Of a stretch of 64,000 bases of DNA, positions 50,176-58,233 are shown in pieces. Both the position numbers and the translations under genes were made by a program. Location of the stretch: NCBI GenBank assembly GCA_020634515.1, contig JACKBL010000001.1:930001-994000 (forward strand). Reading direction: 5' to 3'. This DNA is from Ardenticatenales bacterium (GTDB lineage Bacteria; Chloroflexota; Anaerolineae; Promineifilales; Promineifilaceae). The notes below the pieces were generated by a model. The model had not been told where the DNA came from. It saw only the letters and a list, made by a program, of their open reading frames with translations, and ran no database searches. Within the stretch, counting starts at the first letter, position 1. Every line of letters begins with the position of its first letter.

Positions 50176-51825
50176 TTACGGAGCTTCGATGGTGAGGATG
50201 TTGGTGCTGGAGTCGTACGTGAAGGTCACGGGGCCGTCGGCGCTGACGGAGAAGGTGTAGTTGTCGCCGTCTTGCTTGCCGTCGACGCCGTAGTTGAGCG
50301 CCCAACTGCCATCGAGCGCCACTTTGGCTTCGTAGTCGCCGGCGGGGACGGTGAAGGTGCCGGAGTAAGTTCCGTCACCGTTGTCGGTGAGGGCGGTGAG
50401 TTCGCAGTCGGGCTGCCAGTCACCGGGGCAGCCGGCGGCGGCCTGCCAGGAACCGGGGACGTTGACCATGCCGGCCATGGCGCCGCCGATGAGGCTGCGA
50501 ATCTGGGCGGCGGCGGTGGCCAGGGCGTTATCGGGGGTGTCGTCGCCGTTGATGATCAGGGTGAAGGCGTCGCCCCAGGAACCCCAAACGGTGCCCATTT
50601 CGGGGATTGCCGGCATCGGGATGGCATTTGTTCCCGCTTCACCAAACGCGAGCAGGTCAGGATCGGTAATGGCATCAAATACGGGGAGGTAAGCGGAGGG
50701 ACGATTGCCGGCATCTTCCAATGCTTGCATGACCTCGGGGGTCGCCACAAATTCCGTGAGGAACGCCTGCGCCAGCAGCACATTGTCGCTGAGGGCGTTC
50801 ACCATGAAGCCCTGGACGCCCAGGAAGGGTTGCCCGTTGTCCGGGAAGTCGCTGATAGCATAAGGAATGCCAGATTCGCGGATGCGGTCCAAAGCCCAGG
50901 GGCCAGCCATCAAGAACGGCACTTCGCCGGTCTCGAACAGCACATGCGCGGTGTCCCAATCGGTGCTATCCGGCATGAAACCATCGGCCACGTTCTGGGC
51001 GATCCAGTCCGCGGCGGCCACCATACCGGGGCTGTCAACACCGAGATCGTTGGGGTTATAGTTGCCGTTGTCGTCGCGGCCAAAGATGTAGCCGCCAAAA
51101 GCGGTTTGCAGCGGGAAAGCATCGTAGGTGGTGCCTGTCAGTGCGAAGCCGTAGGTGGTCTTACCATCCGCTTGCAGTTGCGTGCCAATGGTGACGACGT
51201 CGTCCCAGGTCGCCGGTGCATCGGGGACCAGGTCACTGTTGCGGAAGAAGGCCAGGTTTTCAATGGCGTAGGGCATCCCGTAGAGAACGCCGTCGTAGGT
51301 GAAGGCGCTCAGGGACGCGGGCAAGAACTGGTCGTTCTTGGTTCCCAGGTCCATGGGAGCGAGCAAACCGCTGGCGACGAGCTGGCCGATCCAGTCGTGC
51401 GCGCCGATGATGATGTCCGGGCCTTCGCCGGCAGGGGCGGCGATCACGAACTGATCACGGATGTCGGCGACCTGTTCCACAATCAGGCCAACGCCATACT
51501 CGGCGGCGAAGGCGTCGCCCAATTCAACCAGGATGGGAGCGCGGGTGTCGTCCGCCCAAACGCGGATGGAGACTTCCGGTTCCACTGCCGGCGCTTCGGT
51601 GGGTTCTTCCATCGGCGCTTCGGTCGGTTCTTCCATTGGCGCTTCGGTCGGCTCTTCCATCGGCGCTTCGGTCGGCTCTTCCATCGGCGCTTCGGTGGGT
51701 TCGACCACGGCTTCGGTGGGTTGGGGCGCTTCGGTGGGTTCGGCTGTGCCGCCACCGCAGGCGGTCAGCGCAAGGATGCCAACCAGCAGCAGCGCGGCCA
51801 ATAGGGTGAGTAACTTCTTGTTCAT
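50176..51825 (-). CDS. malE: Maltodextrin-binding lipoprotein with C-terminal X25-like domain
   Basis: A 549-residue substrate-binding lipoprotein. The signal ends LTACGGG (lipobox). Four copies of EPTEAPME form a linker (about 30-75). The periplasmic-binding fold follows (VSIRVWADDTRAPIL, GEGPDIIIGAHDWIGQL). The last ~95 residues (GCPGDWQPDCELTAL, GTFTVPAGDYEAKVAL, GSWALNYG) resemble the X25 starch-associated module of pullulanases and would be an unusual fusion. GAGGAG upstream favours the second of two ATGs. It captures maltodextrins for MalFG. Confidence 0.92.
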   Translation of the reverse strand: MNKKLLTLLAALLLVGILALTACGGGTAEPTEAPQPTEAVVEPTEAPMEEPTEAPMEEPTEAPMEEPTEAPMEEPTEAPAVEPEVSIRVWADDTRAPILVELGDAFAAEYGVGLIVEQVADIRDQFVIAAPAGEGPDIIIGAHDWIGQLVASGLLAPMDLGTKNDQFLPASLSAFTYDGVLYGMPYAIENLAFFRNSDLVPDAPATWDDVVTIGTQLQADGKTTYGFALTGTTYDAFPLQTAFGGYIFGRDDNGNYNPNDLGVDSPGMVAAADWIAQNVADGFMPDSTDWDTAHVLFETGEVPFLMAGPWALDRIRESGIPYAISDFPDNGQPFLGVQGFMVNALSDNVLLAQAFLTEFVATPEVMQALEDAGNRPSAYLPVFDAITDPDLLAFGEAGTNAIPMPAIPEMGTVWGSWGDAFTLIINGDDTPDNALATAAAQIRSLIGGAMAGMVNVPGSWQAAAGCPGDWQPDCELTALTDNGDGTYSGTFTVPAGDYEAKVALDGSWALNYGVDGKQDGDNYTFSVSADGPVTFTYDSSTNILTIEAP

Positions 51826-51828
51826 CAT

Positions 51829-52515
51829 TTCTCCTCAATTTGAAATTTGGTTGTAACTACTGTTCCTCTCAGGGCTGCCTATTGAAGCCTGTCTTGCTAT
51901 CGACAGGTTCGGGCAACTGGTTGAGTAGTTACCGTTGGTTTGGGTAATGAGATACAACAACATTGAGATGCCGGCATTAACTGCCCAAAAAGGTGTCGCG
52001 TGTGAGATTTTCTCGCTAATACGCTACCTCCTCGTCAACAGAATTGCACGTCGTTTGCCCGGCGTGGCATTCTGCCTGACGACCTGCCATGCCTCAAGCA
52101 AGGCGGTTAAAACGGCCAGGGGCGGTGCGGTCTCCAGCTAACCAGTGCCAGGATGCCACGAGGGGCAGGTGGGCGATGGGTGCAGGGGACGGGTGCTACT
52201 TTGGGGTCTCGTTCATTCGGAGATCTCGCCCCTATTCGGTCAGACATTTGTCGTCTCCTAATGGGCGCGTAGAGGCCGGGGTTGGCAGACGACAATGTTG
52301 GTGACTATTATGCAATTGCCGGCAGCGATTAACAAGTAAATCGTGATGACTCTTCAAATTGGTGAAGTCTGCGCCCCCCCTCCGTGGTGACAAGTAATCG
52401 CTGTTGTGCGCGCTGACCTTCTAGGTGGAAAAGTGCGGTTGGTTGTGGTGTGAAAAAGGGAAAGATACACACGAAGAATTTTGTTGCGCAAGCAATTGTT
52501 GACTTGTCAACTATA
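51829..52515. other. Gene-poor region upstream of malE
   Basis: About 690 bases; the small open frames here are unconvincing. Visible structures are an inverted pair GTAACTACT/AGTAGTTAC (51853-51861, 51924-51932), a hairpin CCTGTC/GACAGG (51888-51907) and the palindrome GTTGACTTGTCAAC (52498-52511). These are candidate operators for the maltodextrin genes or for folB, but none matches a known operator that I can name. Confidence 0.45.
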
Positions 52516-52905
52516 TCACATTTGCGGCGACGATGTCAAGAATGATCCCCCCTTTTTGCGGCGACGGACGATCTCCACGCCGACGGCGCGCGCATGTGGC
52601 AGGGCGTCCGGTTTTTCGACGCGCACGCGCACTTTGTTCACGGGAAATTGGGTGAGGAGAATGCCGGCAATCTCTTCCGCCAGACGCTCAACCAACCGCG
52701 GGTGGCCTGCTTCTACATGGCGACGCACCTGCTCCGCCATTTCCGCGTAGTTCACCGCCGCGGTGATGTCGTCGGAGAGCGCGGCGGGGCGCGTGCTGGC
52801 ATAGGCGGTGATGTTGATGATGATGTTCTGTGGCTGCTCGCGTTCTGCTGGCTCAATGCCAATCAGGCCGCGCACGCACAGGTCGGAGACGAGAATCTTG
52901 TCCAT
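52516..52905 (-). CDS. folB: Dihydroneopterin aldolase
   Basis: Folate-pathway enzyme that cleaves dihydroneopterin. The 129 residues begin MDKILVSDLCVRGLIGI and include the family strand AAVNYAEMAEQV and the helix VERLAEEIAGILL, with VRVEKPDALPHARAVGVEI at the end. Length is typical. It lies 13 bases after the polysaccharide deacetylase stop on the same strand. Shine-Dalgarno is weak. No folK or folP is adjacent. Confidence 0.92.
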   Translation of the reverse strand: MDKILVSDLCVRGLIGIEPAEREQPQNIIINITAYASTRPAALSDDITAAVNYAEMAEQVRRHVEAGHPRLVERLAEEIAGILLTQFPVNKVRVRVEKPDALPHARAVGVEIVRRRKKGGSFLTSSPQM

Positions 52906-52918
52906 CTGGTCGCTACCG

Positions 52919-54034
52919 CTACTGTCCACCTTCCAACAGGTCAATGAATTCCGGCATGGTGGTGGTGTGACGCACACGCAGCCGCTTCCACTCGTATCGG
53001 TTATCGAACCCTTGCCACCATCCGCCGGCCGTCGTCACCGCGCCCCAAAAGTCAAGTTGTTCCACGATTTGCAGGACGAGGTCATCGTAGCGACCAGCAG
53101 GGTAGGCGAAGTAACGGGGGGTGTAGCCGATGTGGGCGGCAAGGGTTTCTTGCGAGCCGAGGATTTCCCAAACGAGGAAGTTCTGGTCGCGGTCGCGCAG
53201 GTCGGGGTGGGTTTTGGTGTGGGGTTCGAGGCGCATGCCGGCATTTGCCATCTCTTCCAACATCGCCCACGTCGCATACGGAGCCGCCCCCCGGTCCACA
53301 TAATCTGTAATAATGAAAAACGTCGCCTTCAGTCCATACGCTTGCAGCACCGGAAACGCATTCTCGTAAATATCCACGTAACCATCATCCACCGTGATGA
53401 TCACCGCCTTCTCCGGCAGCGGCTTCTTGTCCACAATTGCCAGCGACAGGTCGTATAGATCGACCGTCGTATAGCCGTTTTCCGCCAGGTAAGCCATTTG
53501 TGCCCGGAACGCCTCCGGCTCCACCGACAGATCCAGGCGATACTCATCCGCGTCTTCCGGTGGCGAGCTAATGTAATGGTACATGAGGATAGGCGCGCGC
53601 AGCGTCCAACTTATCGTGCCCACGGGCGTGGGCAGTGGCCTGGGCGTGTACGTGGCCGTGGGTAGCAGGGCCGTCAGGTCTACTGTCGGTGGCTCTTCCG
53701 TCGGCGGCGCGGCGGTAGGCGTCCACGTGTTCGTGGGGAGCCAGGTTGCCGTGGGCGTCCAGGTAGCTGTGGGCGTCGCCGTTCCCGTGCTGGTGGCCGT
53801 GGGCAGCGGCGGCAGCGTGCGCGTGGGGCGCGGCGTGTCGGAGACAACTGCCAGGGAAGCCGTTGTTGGCCCACTCGTATCTTGCGCCTCCACGGAAACA
53901 AGGTGGCCCTTGTCTTTGCCAAACATGGCCGTGAGCAAGATAATGACGCAGCCAAGCAAAAGAATGGTGCCCACGCAGCCGATGGCATCCGGGCTTGATT
54001 GTTGCGGTAAACGGGAGGAGCGCGTCCGTGTCAT
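52919..54034 (-). CDS. Membrane-anchored polysaccharide deacetylase
   Basis: A 371-residue protein with one N-terminal membrane helix (about 18-36) and a long Thr/Pro-rich linker (about 65-135). The C-terminal NodB domain has TVDDGYVD (motif 1 metal Asp) and EPHTKTHPDL (motif 2 histidines), then YFAYPAGRYDD. It would remove acetyl groups from cell-wall or exopolysaccharide sugars outside the membrane. The start at 54034 gives the membrane anchor. Substrate not deducible. Confidence 0.9.
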   Translation of the reverse strand: MTRTRSSRLPQQSSPDAIGCVGTILLLGCVIILLTAMFGKDKGHLVSVEAQDTSGPTTASLAVVSDTPRPTRTLPPLPTATSTGTATPTATWTPTATWLPTNTWTPTAAPPTEEPPTVDLTALLPTATYTPRPLPTPVGTISWTLRAPILMYHYISSPPEDADEYRLDLSVEPEAFRAQMAYLAENGYTTVDLYDLSLAIVDKKPLPEKAVIITVDDGYVDIYENAFPVLQAYGLKATFFIITDYVDRGAAPYATWAMLEEMANAGMRLEPHTKTHPDLRDRDQNFLVWEILGSQETLAAHIGYTPRYFAYPAGRYDDLVLQIVEQLDFWGAVTTAGGWWQGFDNRYEWKRLRVRHTTTMPEFIDLLEGGQ

Positions 54035-54424
54035 AAACGTAAATCCAGAGCTTGCGCCGGGTGCGCGAGACGCGCCGTTCGGCGGAGCTCGCGCCGAAAC
54101 TGCGAGGGATGAAGACAGTCACAGAGTGCGCGGAAGACGCGGATTGCGGTGCTTCCGCCAACCGCTGACTATCAACTGTTTACTACCAACCGCCAACTTC
54201 TTTCGGGCGCGTGAGAAACGCGCCCTATCGCGGTGCTTTTGATGGAGAATAACTGAGGCCATGAACGTGGTCAAGTTTGCTAGTGGCATCCTTATCTACC
54301 TCTGATATACTCAATTGTCGTCTGGCGCAATAAAGACAGGTTGTCTTTGCCGCGCCGGATTAATTTTGGATAGCAATCAATCACACGCTCGCCGGTGCTG
54401 CATACTCCCTCACTGCTGCCGCGA

Positions 54425-54451
54425 CCAACCCGTCCGTACGGGTTGGGCTTT
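54425..54451 (+). terminator. Terminator-like hairpin in a gene-free region
   Basis: CCAACCCGT (54425-54433) pairs with ACGGGTTGG (54438-54446) around CCGT, followed by GCTTTCTTG. It is not next to a gene stop. It might end a small RNA or leader transcribed from about 54310 onward. Confidence 0.45.
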
Positions 54452-54623
54452 CTTGTGGCGCATTTTCATGAAGGCGGGCGATTCCCGAAATCTGAACAGG
54501 AACCCTATACCCGGTTGGCGCGCGCCAGTCATCATTGTTGCCCAATCGCCCGCGGTGACAAAACCGCGCTGGTTTGTGGGTGGCTGTGGGAAAGCGGCCT
54601 TAATTCGCAACGAATGACAGCGT

Positions 54624-54648
54624 GACGTGTTTTTTACTGTAACACGTC
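54624..54648. promoter_or_regulatory. Inverted repeat upstream of the ECF sigma gene
   Basis: GACGTGTT (54624-54631) and AACACGTC (54641-54648) are separated by nine bases. The spacing suits a dimeric repressor or an mRNA hairpin. It lies about 90 bases upstream of the sigma ATG. Confidence 0.4.
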
Positions 54649-54734
54649 CACGCCACATCTGGTCTGAAGGCAGTGGAGATAGCCAGCGGCTTCTTGCCGG
54701 CCTCGTTGTCTCTGATCTCTTCACACCAACTGCA

Positions 54735-55391
54735 ATGGATATTGGCATGGATGAATCAGCCTTGATAGCCCGTGCGAAAGTTGACAGAGAGGCATTCGGT
54801 CAACTCTACGAAATCTACGTAGACCGCATCTACAATTATGTCTACTATCGCACGGGGAGCGTGGCCGACGCCGAAGACCTGACGGCGCGCGTTTTTGAGC
54901 GAGCGATGCAGCATATTGGTAATTACCAGGATAAGGGTGTGCCCTTTTCCGCCTGGCTTTATCGAATTGCCCACAACATGGTTGCGAACTGGCACCGTGA
55001 CCGCAGTCGTCGCCAGATTTTCTCGCTGGAGGATTTTGCGCAGTGGCAGGCGAATGAGGACGGGCCGGAATTCAAGGCGGAACGGGTGGCGGAGCGGGAA
55101 GTGCTGTTGGCGGCGGTGCGCCGTTTGCCGGCAGAACGACAGGAATTACTGTTGTTGAAATTTCTGGAACAGCTTCCTAACGCGGAAATTGGCGAGATCA
55201 TGGGGCGCAGCGAGGGGGCCATCAAGTCCCTCTATCATCGCACGCTGCTGGCCCTACGAGATGATCTACAGCAGCAGCCGCAAGGCGCTGAGGCGAGCAC
55301 GAAGTGGTATTCCCTGGCTGATCGTCTGTGGCGTAAAGAAAAGACGCCTGTTTTTTCTGGCGAAGATGGTCCAATCTCCACAGAGCGTTAG
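54735..55391 (+). CDS. ECF-type RNA polymerase sigma factor
   Basis: A 218-residue sigma-70 family protein. Region 2 (YNYVYYRTGSVADAEDLTAR, then PFSAWLYRIAHNMVANWHRD) and region 4 (LPAERQELLLLKFLEQLPNA, IGEIMGRSEGAIKSLYHRTL) are clear. Between them lies a short acidic linker. The start is uncertain: ATG at 54735 or 54747, neither with a good Shine-Dalgarno. The usual anti-sigma partner is not directly adjacent, but a small membrane protein lies two genes on at 56430. The tail contains an ATGGTCCAATC stretch that resembles the intergenic repeat core. Confidence 0.9.
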   Translation: MDIGMDESALIARAKVDREAFGQLYEIYVDRIYNYVYYRTGSVADAEDLTARVFERAMQHIGNYQDKGVPFSAWLYRIAHNMVANWHRDRSRRQIFSLEDFAQWQANEDGPEFKAERVAEREVLLAAVRRLPAERQELLLLKFLEQLPNAEIGEIMGRSEGAIKSLYHRTLLALRDDLQQQPQGAEASTKWYSLADRLWRKEKTPVFSGEDGPISTER

Positions 55392-55504
55392 TGGTTACGA
55401 TGTGTTTGGTGATGACGGATGCGGTGGAAAAATCGAAAGTTCACTGTGTGTGAATCCTTTGATCTGAAGATGATGGTTGTGTATAGCTAGTGAGAGGAAG
55501 GCAC

Positions 55505-56350
55505 ATGAGAATCGTAATGGATGACGCTGGCGACATTCCGGCGGAACTGGTCGCAAAGCACAAGATTGTTGTAGTTCCCGTGAATATTCATTTTGGCACG
55601 GAGGAATTTTTGTCGGGGGTGGAGATGGATTTGCCGGCATTCTACCGCAAAGTGGAAACCGTCAGCAGCGCCAACTTCCCCAAAACCTCCCAACCCAACC
55701 CGTATCAATTTAGCGAAGCGTACCGCGCGATCCTGGCCGAAGGTGACAACGAAATCCTCGTCATCACCGTCAGCGAGAAACTAAGCAAAACCTACGCTTC
55801 GGCCATCGCCGCCGCCAATGAACTCGGCGACGAGGCCACCGTTCACGTCTTCGACTCCATGTCCGGCTCCATTGGGCAGGGCTTCATGGCGCTGGAAGCG
55901 GCGCGCATGAGCGAGGCGGGGGCCAGCTACGCGGACATCCTCAAACGGCTGGAATACATGCGCGAAAAGCAGGCGATTGCTTTTCTTATTCACAGCCTGG
56001 AATTTGCCGTGAAGGGGGGCCGCGTCAGCGCGCTGCGCTCCACCATGGCCTCGCTGCTGAACATCAAGCCCGTGATGCAGTTGAAGCAGGGCGAGATTGT
56101 GGAGGCGGGGAAAGTGCGCACGCACAAGAAGGCGATGCAGTTCATGATTGACTTCGTGAAGAGCCAGGTTGGCGACCAGCCCGTGAAACTCGCCTACATT
56201 CATGCGAACACGGCGGAGGGCGCGGCGGCGTTGCAGGCGCTGGCCGGTCCCGCTTTCAATTCTACGGAAGAGTTGACGGTGGACCTGTGCGTGGCGGTGG
56301 CGATTAACCTGGGACCGGGCACGTTGGGATTGGTGGCTATTCCTGAATAG
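55505..56350 (+). CDS. DegV family fatty-acid-binding protein
   Basis: A 281-residue protein of the DegV fold, which binds fatty acids for the FakA kinase. It begins MRIVMDDAGDIPAELVAKHK and has KTSQPNPYQF, VSEKLSKTYASA, VFDSMSGSIGQGF and the late AINLGPGTLGL motif with the lipid-binding residues. GAGAGGAAG precedes the ATG; an upstream in-frame start five codons back is less likely. No fakA gene is near. Confidence 0.93.
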   Translation: MRIVMDDAGDIPAELVAKHKIVVVPVNIHFGTEEFLSGVEMDLPAFYRKVETVSSANFPKTSQPNPYQFSEAYRAILAEGDNEILVITVSEKLSKTYASAIAAANELGDEATVHVFDSMSGSIGQGFMALEAARMSEAGASYADILKRLEYMREKQAIAFLIHSLEFAVKGGRVSALRSTMASLLNIKPVMQLKQGEIVEAGKVRTHKKAMQFMIDFVKSQVGDQPVKLAYIHANTAEGAAALQALAGPAFNSTEELTVDLCVAVAINLGPGTLGLVAIPE

Positions 56351-56429
56351 GTGTTTTTGGCGCGCGTCGGACGGATGGCGCGTTGGCGGTGACATGCAAC
56401 CATAGAGTCGCGCGGCGACAGGGGGTAAG

Positions 56430-56789
56430 ATGGTGCGGGAATTGGAAGAACTCCTGGCTGCACATGTGGATGATTTGAACCGGGGCGTGGACACGACGGA
56501 GCATCTGGTTTTGCGATATGCGGCGTCATTTCCTGATTTGCCGGCATTGCTGCAACTCAGCCGTCTTTTGAAGAAGACGCTTGTTCCCGTGGAGCCGCGC
56601 ACCCTATTCATACAGCAGCTCAAGCAGGAACTGCTGCAATACCCTCCTGCCGATCCTGCTGCCGCGCCGACCACGAACCGCTTGGTCATGGTGGGCGCTG
56701 CCGTTGGTTCACTGCTCTCTCTCACCGGCGTGGTGTTGCTGTGGCGCTTGCTGGCCCGTCGCACCGCCCCGGTCCCTTCTTCTTTATAG
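56430..56789 (+). CDS. Small single-pass membrane protein, possible anti-sigma
   Basis: A 119-residue protein. A cytosolic helical N-terminus (RELEELLAAHVDDLNRGVDT, LPALLQLSRLLKKTL) is followed by one hydrophobic helix (about 87-108) and a short basic tail. The layout is like an anti-sigma factor, and an ECF sigma gene lies two genes upstream, but no zinc-finger motif is present. GGGGGTAAG precedes the ATG. Function unknown. Confidence 0.6.
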   Translation: MVRELEELLAAHVDDLNRGVDTTEHLVLRYAASFPDLPALLQLSRLLKKTLVPVEPRTLFIQQLKQELLQYPPADPAAAPTTNRLVMVGAAVGSLLSLTGVVLLWRLLARRTAPVPSSL

Positions 56790-56853
56790 CGCGGCGTAGC
56801 TGAAAAATGCCGGCATCGACTCTGGAAGATGCCGGCAACACCCCATTAGTTGG

Positions 56854-56899
56854 CGTGAACCAGGGCGGAGACACCCATCCGCGCCGGTTCACGTTTTTG
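56854..56899 (+). terminator. Terminator upstream of the cox operon
   Basis: CGTGAACC (56854-56861) pairs with GGTTCACG (56886-56893), with further partial GC pairing inside the loop. The T-rich run TTTTTGTTTG follows. It insulates the degV region from the oxidase operon. Confidence 0.65.
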
Positions 56900-57006
56900 T
56901 TTGCCCATTTGCCGCGCACTGCGCTTGTGATAAAATGCACATTGCGTTACCGTCGCATTGCCTTCCGACCGTGGTGCCTGATAGGCAAAAAACTGCACAT
57001 CGGCAA

Positions 57007-57027
57007 CTGACATATGTCTTATGTCAG
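57007..57027. promoter_or_regulatory. Operator-like palindrome upstream of coxB
   Basis: CTGACATA and TATGTCAG are separated by TGTCT. It lies about 50-70 bases upstream of the TATAAT at 57075, where an activator or repressor could act on the operon. Confidence 0.5.
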
Positions 57028-57050
57028 TGCCACCCAATGTCCCCAACCAT

Positions 57051-57080
57051 TTCTCAAACAGCAACCACATCGGGTATAAT
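57051..57080 (+). promoter_or_regulatory. Probable cox operon promoter
   Basis: TATAAT (57075-57080) lies in GGGTATAAT. TTCTCA (57051-57056) is a weak -35 candidate with an 18-base spacer. The leader to the coxB ATG would be about 40 bases. Confidence 0.5.
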
Positions 57081-57125
57081 GCCCGCTGTTTGTTGTGAAA
57101 GTCGGTAAACAGCCAGGACAAATCT

Positions 57126-58148
57126 ATGAACCACAAGAAACATCTTGCTATAGCCTCTTTTCTAGTCCCTGTCGTTAGTGTGCTCACCTACTTTGTTTTG
57201 AGTGCTATTTACCAACTCCCCCCGGAGGACAGCGCCCAGGCGGTTGTCATTGACCAGTTATTCCGCGGCCATTTCATCCTTATTTCCTTCCTCTTTGCGC
57301 TCGTCGTAGTCTTTATGGGATACAGCCTGGTGGTGTTCCGCCGCCGTCCCGGCGACGACACGGATGGCGAATACATCCACGGCAGCAACTCCCTGGAAGT
57401 AGCCTGGACGGTTATCCCCCTCTTCCTGGTGGTCGGATTTGGCGTCTGGGGTTGGAATGTGCTTGACGAAGTGACAGCCCAACACCCGAACGAAATCGTC
57501 GTGGAGGTATATGGGCAGAAGTGGCAGTGGCAGTTCCACTATCCCGAACTGGGCGAATACGCCAATACTCCCGACCTGGTGGTTCCCGTCAATACACCCA
57601 TCCGCCTGGAAATGGAGTCGCGCGATGTGTTGCATTCCTTCTGGGTTCCTGAATTTCGCGTAAAGAAGGACTTGATGCCGGGGCGCAAAACCGTCCTGCG
57701 CATCACGCCCACCGTGGCCGGAACCTACAAGGTGCGCTGCGCCGAGATTTGTGGTCAGCGCCACGCCTATATGCTGGCGGATGTGCGCGTCCTCTCGGCG
57801 GAGGATTATGCCAGTTGGCGGAGCGATATATTGGCGGTTGCCAGCCTGCCACCGGCGGAGCAAGGACAGCGCTTGTGGGAAAACAACTGCGCCTCGTGCC
57901 ACAGCGTGGATGGTAGCACCGTGGTCGGTCCGACCTGGCAAGGCATCTATGGCGAACCGGTTGAACTTGCCGATGGTACGACGGTGACGGTGGATGATGC
58001 CTACATTAAACAATCGATTTACGATCCAAATTCACAGATTGTGGCCGGGTTCCAACCCAACCTGATGCCGCAGAATTATCAGAGCACCCTGTCTGATCAG
58101 GACGTTGCCAACATCATCGAGTTTATTAAGACATTGACGCCGCCATAA
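57126..58148 (+). CDS. coxB: Cytochrome c oxidase subunit II fused to cytochrome c
   Basis: A 340-residue membrane-anchored subunit. Two helices (about 8-27 and 45-67, with another hydrophobic stretch near 92-110) precede the CuA domain, whose ligands are in CAEICGQRHAYM, with VLHSFWVPEF and a conserved WQWQFHYPE. A C-terminal class I cytochrome c domain carries CASCH and a late NLMPQNY methionine, so electrons can come directly from a soluble or lipoprotein donor. This is the caa3-type arrangement. It opens the oxidase operon. Confidence 0.95.
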   Translation: MNHKKHLAIASFLVPVVSVLTYFVLSAIYQLPPEDSAQAVVIDQLFRGHFILISFLFALVVVFMGYSLVVFRRRPGDDTDGEYIHGSNSLEVAWTVIPLFLVVGFGVWGWNVLDEVTAQHPNEIVVEVYGQKWQWQFHYPELGEYANTPDLVVPVNTPIRLEMESRDVLHSFWVPEFRVKKDLMPGRKTVLRITPTVAGTYKVRCAEICGQRHAYMLADVRVLSAEDYASWRSDILAVASLPPAEQGQRLWENNCASCHSVDGSTVVGPTWQGIYGEPVELADGTTVTVDDAYIKQSIYDPNSQIVAGFQPNLMPQNYQSTLSDQDVANIIEFIKTLTPP

Positions 58149-58233
58149 AGCGTTCAGCAGTTAATGGCCGCGCGCAGGTTGTTCTCCCGCGTGGCGCACT
58201 GCGTCCATGACTCGTCGTGAAGGAGAGTAGGGT

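Larger units (their letters stand above)
54035..54734. other. 700-base region upstream of the ECF sigma gene
   Basis: No convincing gene. It holds a GC-rich inverted repeat near 54203-54223 (GGGCGCGT/ACGCGCCC), a terminator-like hairpin at 54425-54451 and an inverted repeat at 54624-54648. A short non-coding transcript ending at 54451 is possible. One open frame across 54627-55391 includes the sigma factor and extends upstream of its chosen ATG. Confidence 0.45.

Noticed and set aside
50161..51804. 547-codon open frame on the plus strand
   Set aside because: Antisense to malE; its repetitive C-terminal part is the complement of the EPTEAPME repeats.
51935..52304. Small open frames between malE and folB
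   Set aside because: They are under 75 codons, overlap on both strands and have no start signals or recognisable composition.
54315..54617. 100-codon open frame upstream of the ECF sigma gene
   Set aside because: Cys/Arg-rich product without motifs, and it crosses a terminator-like hairpin.
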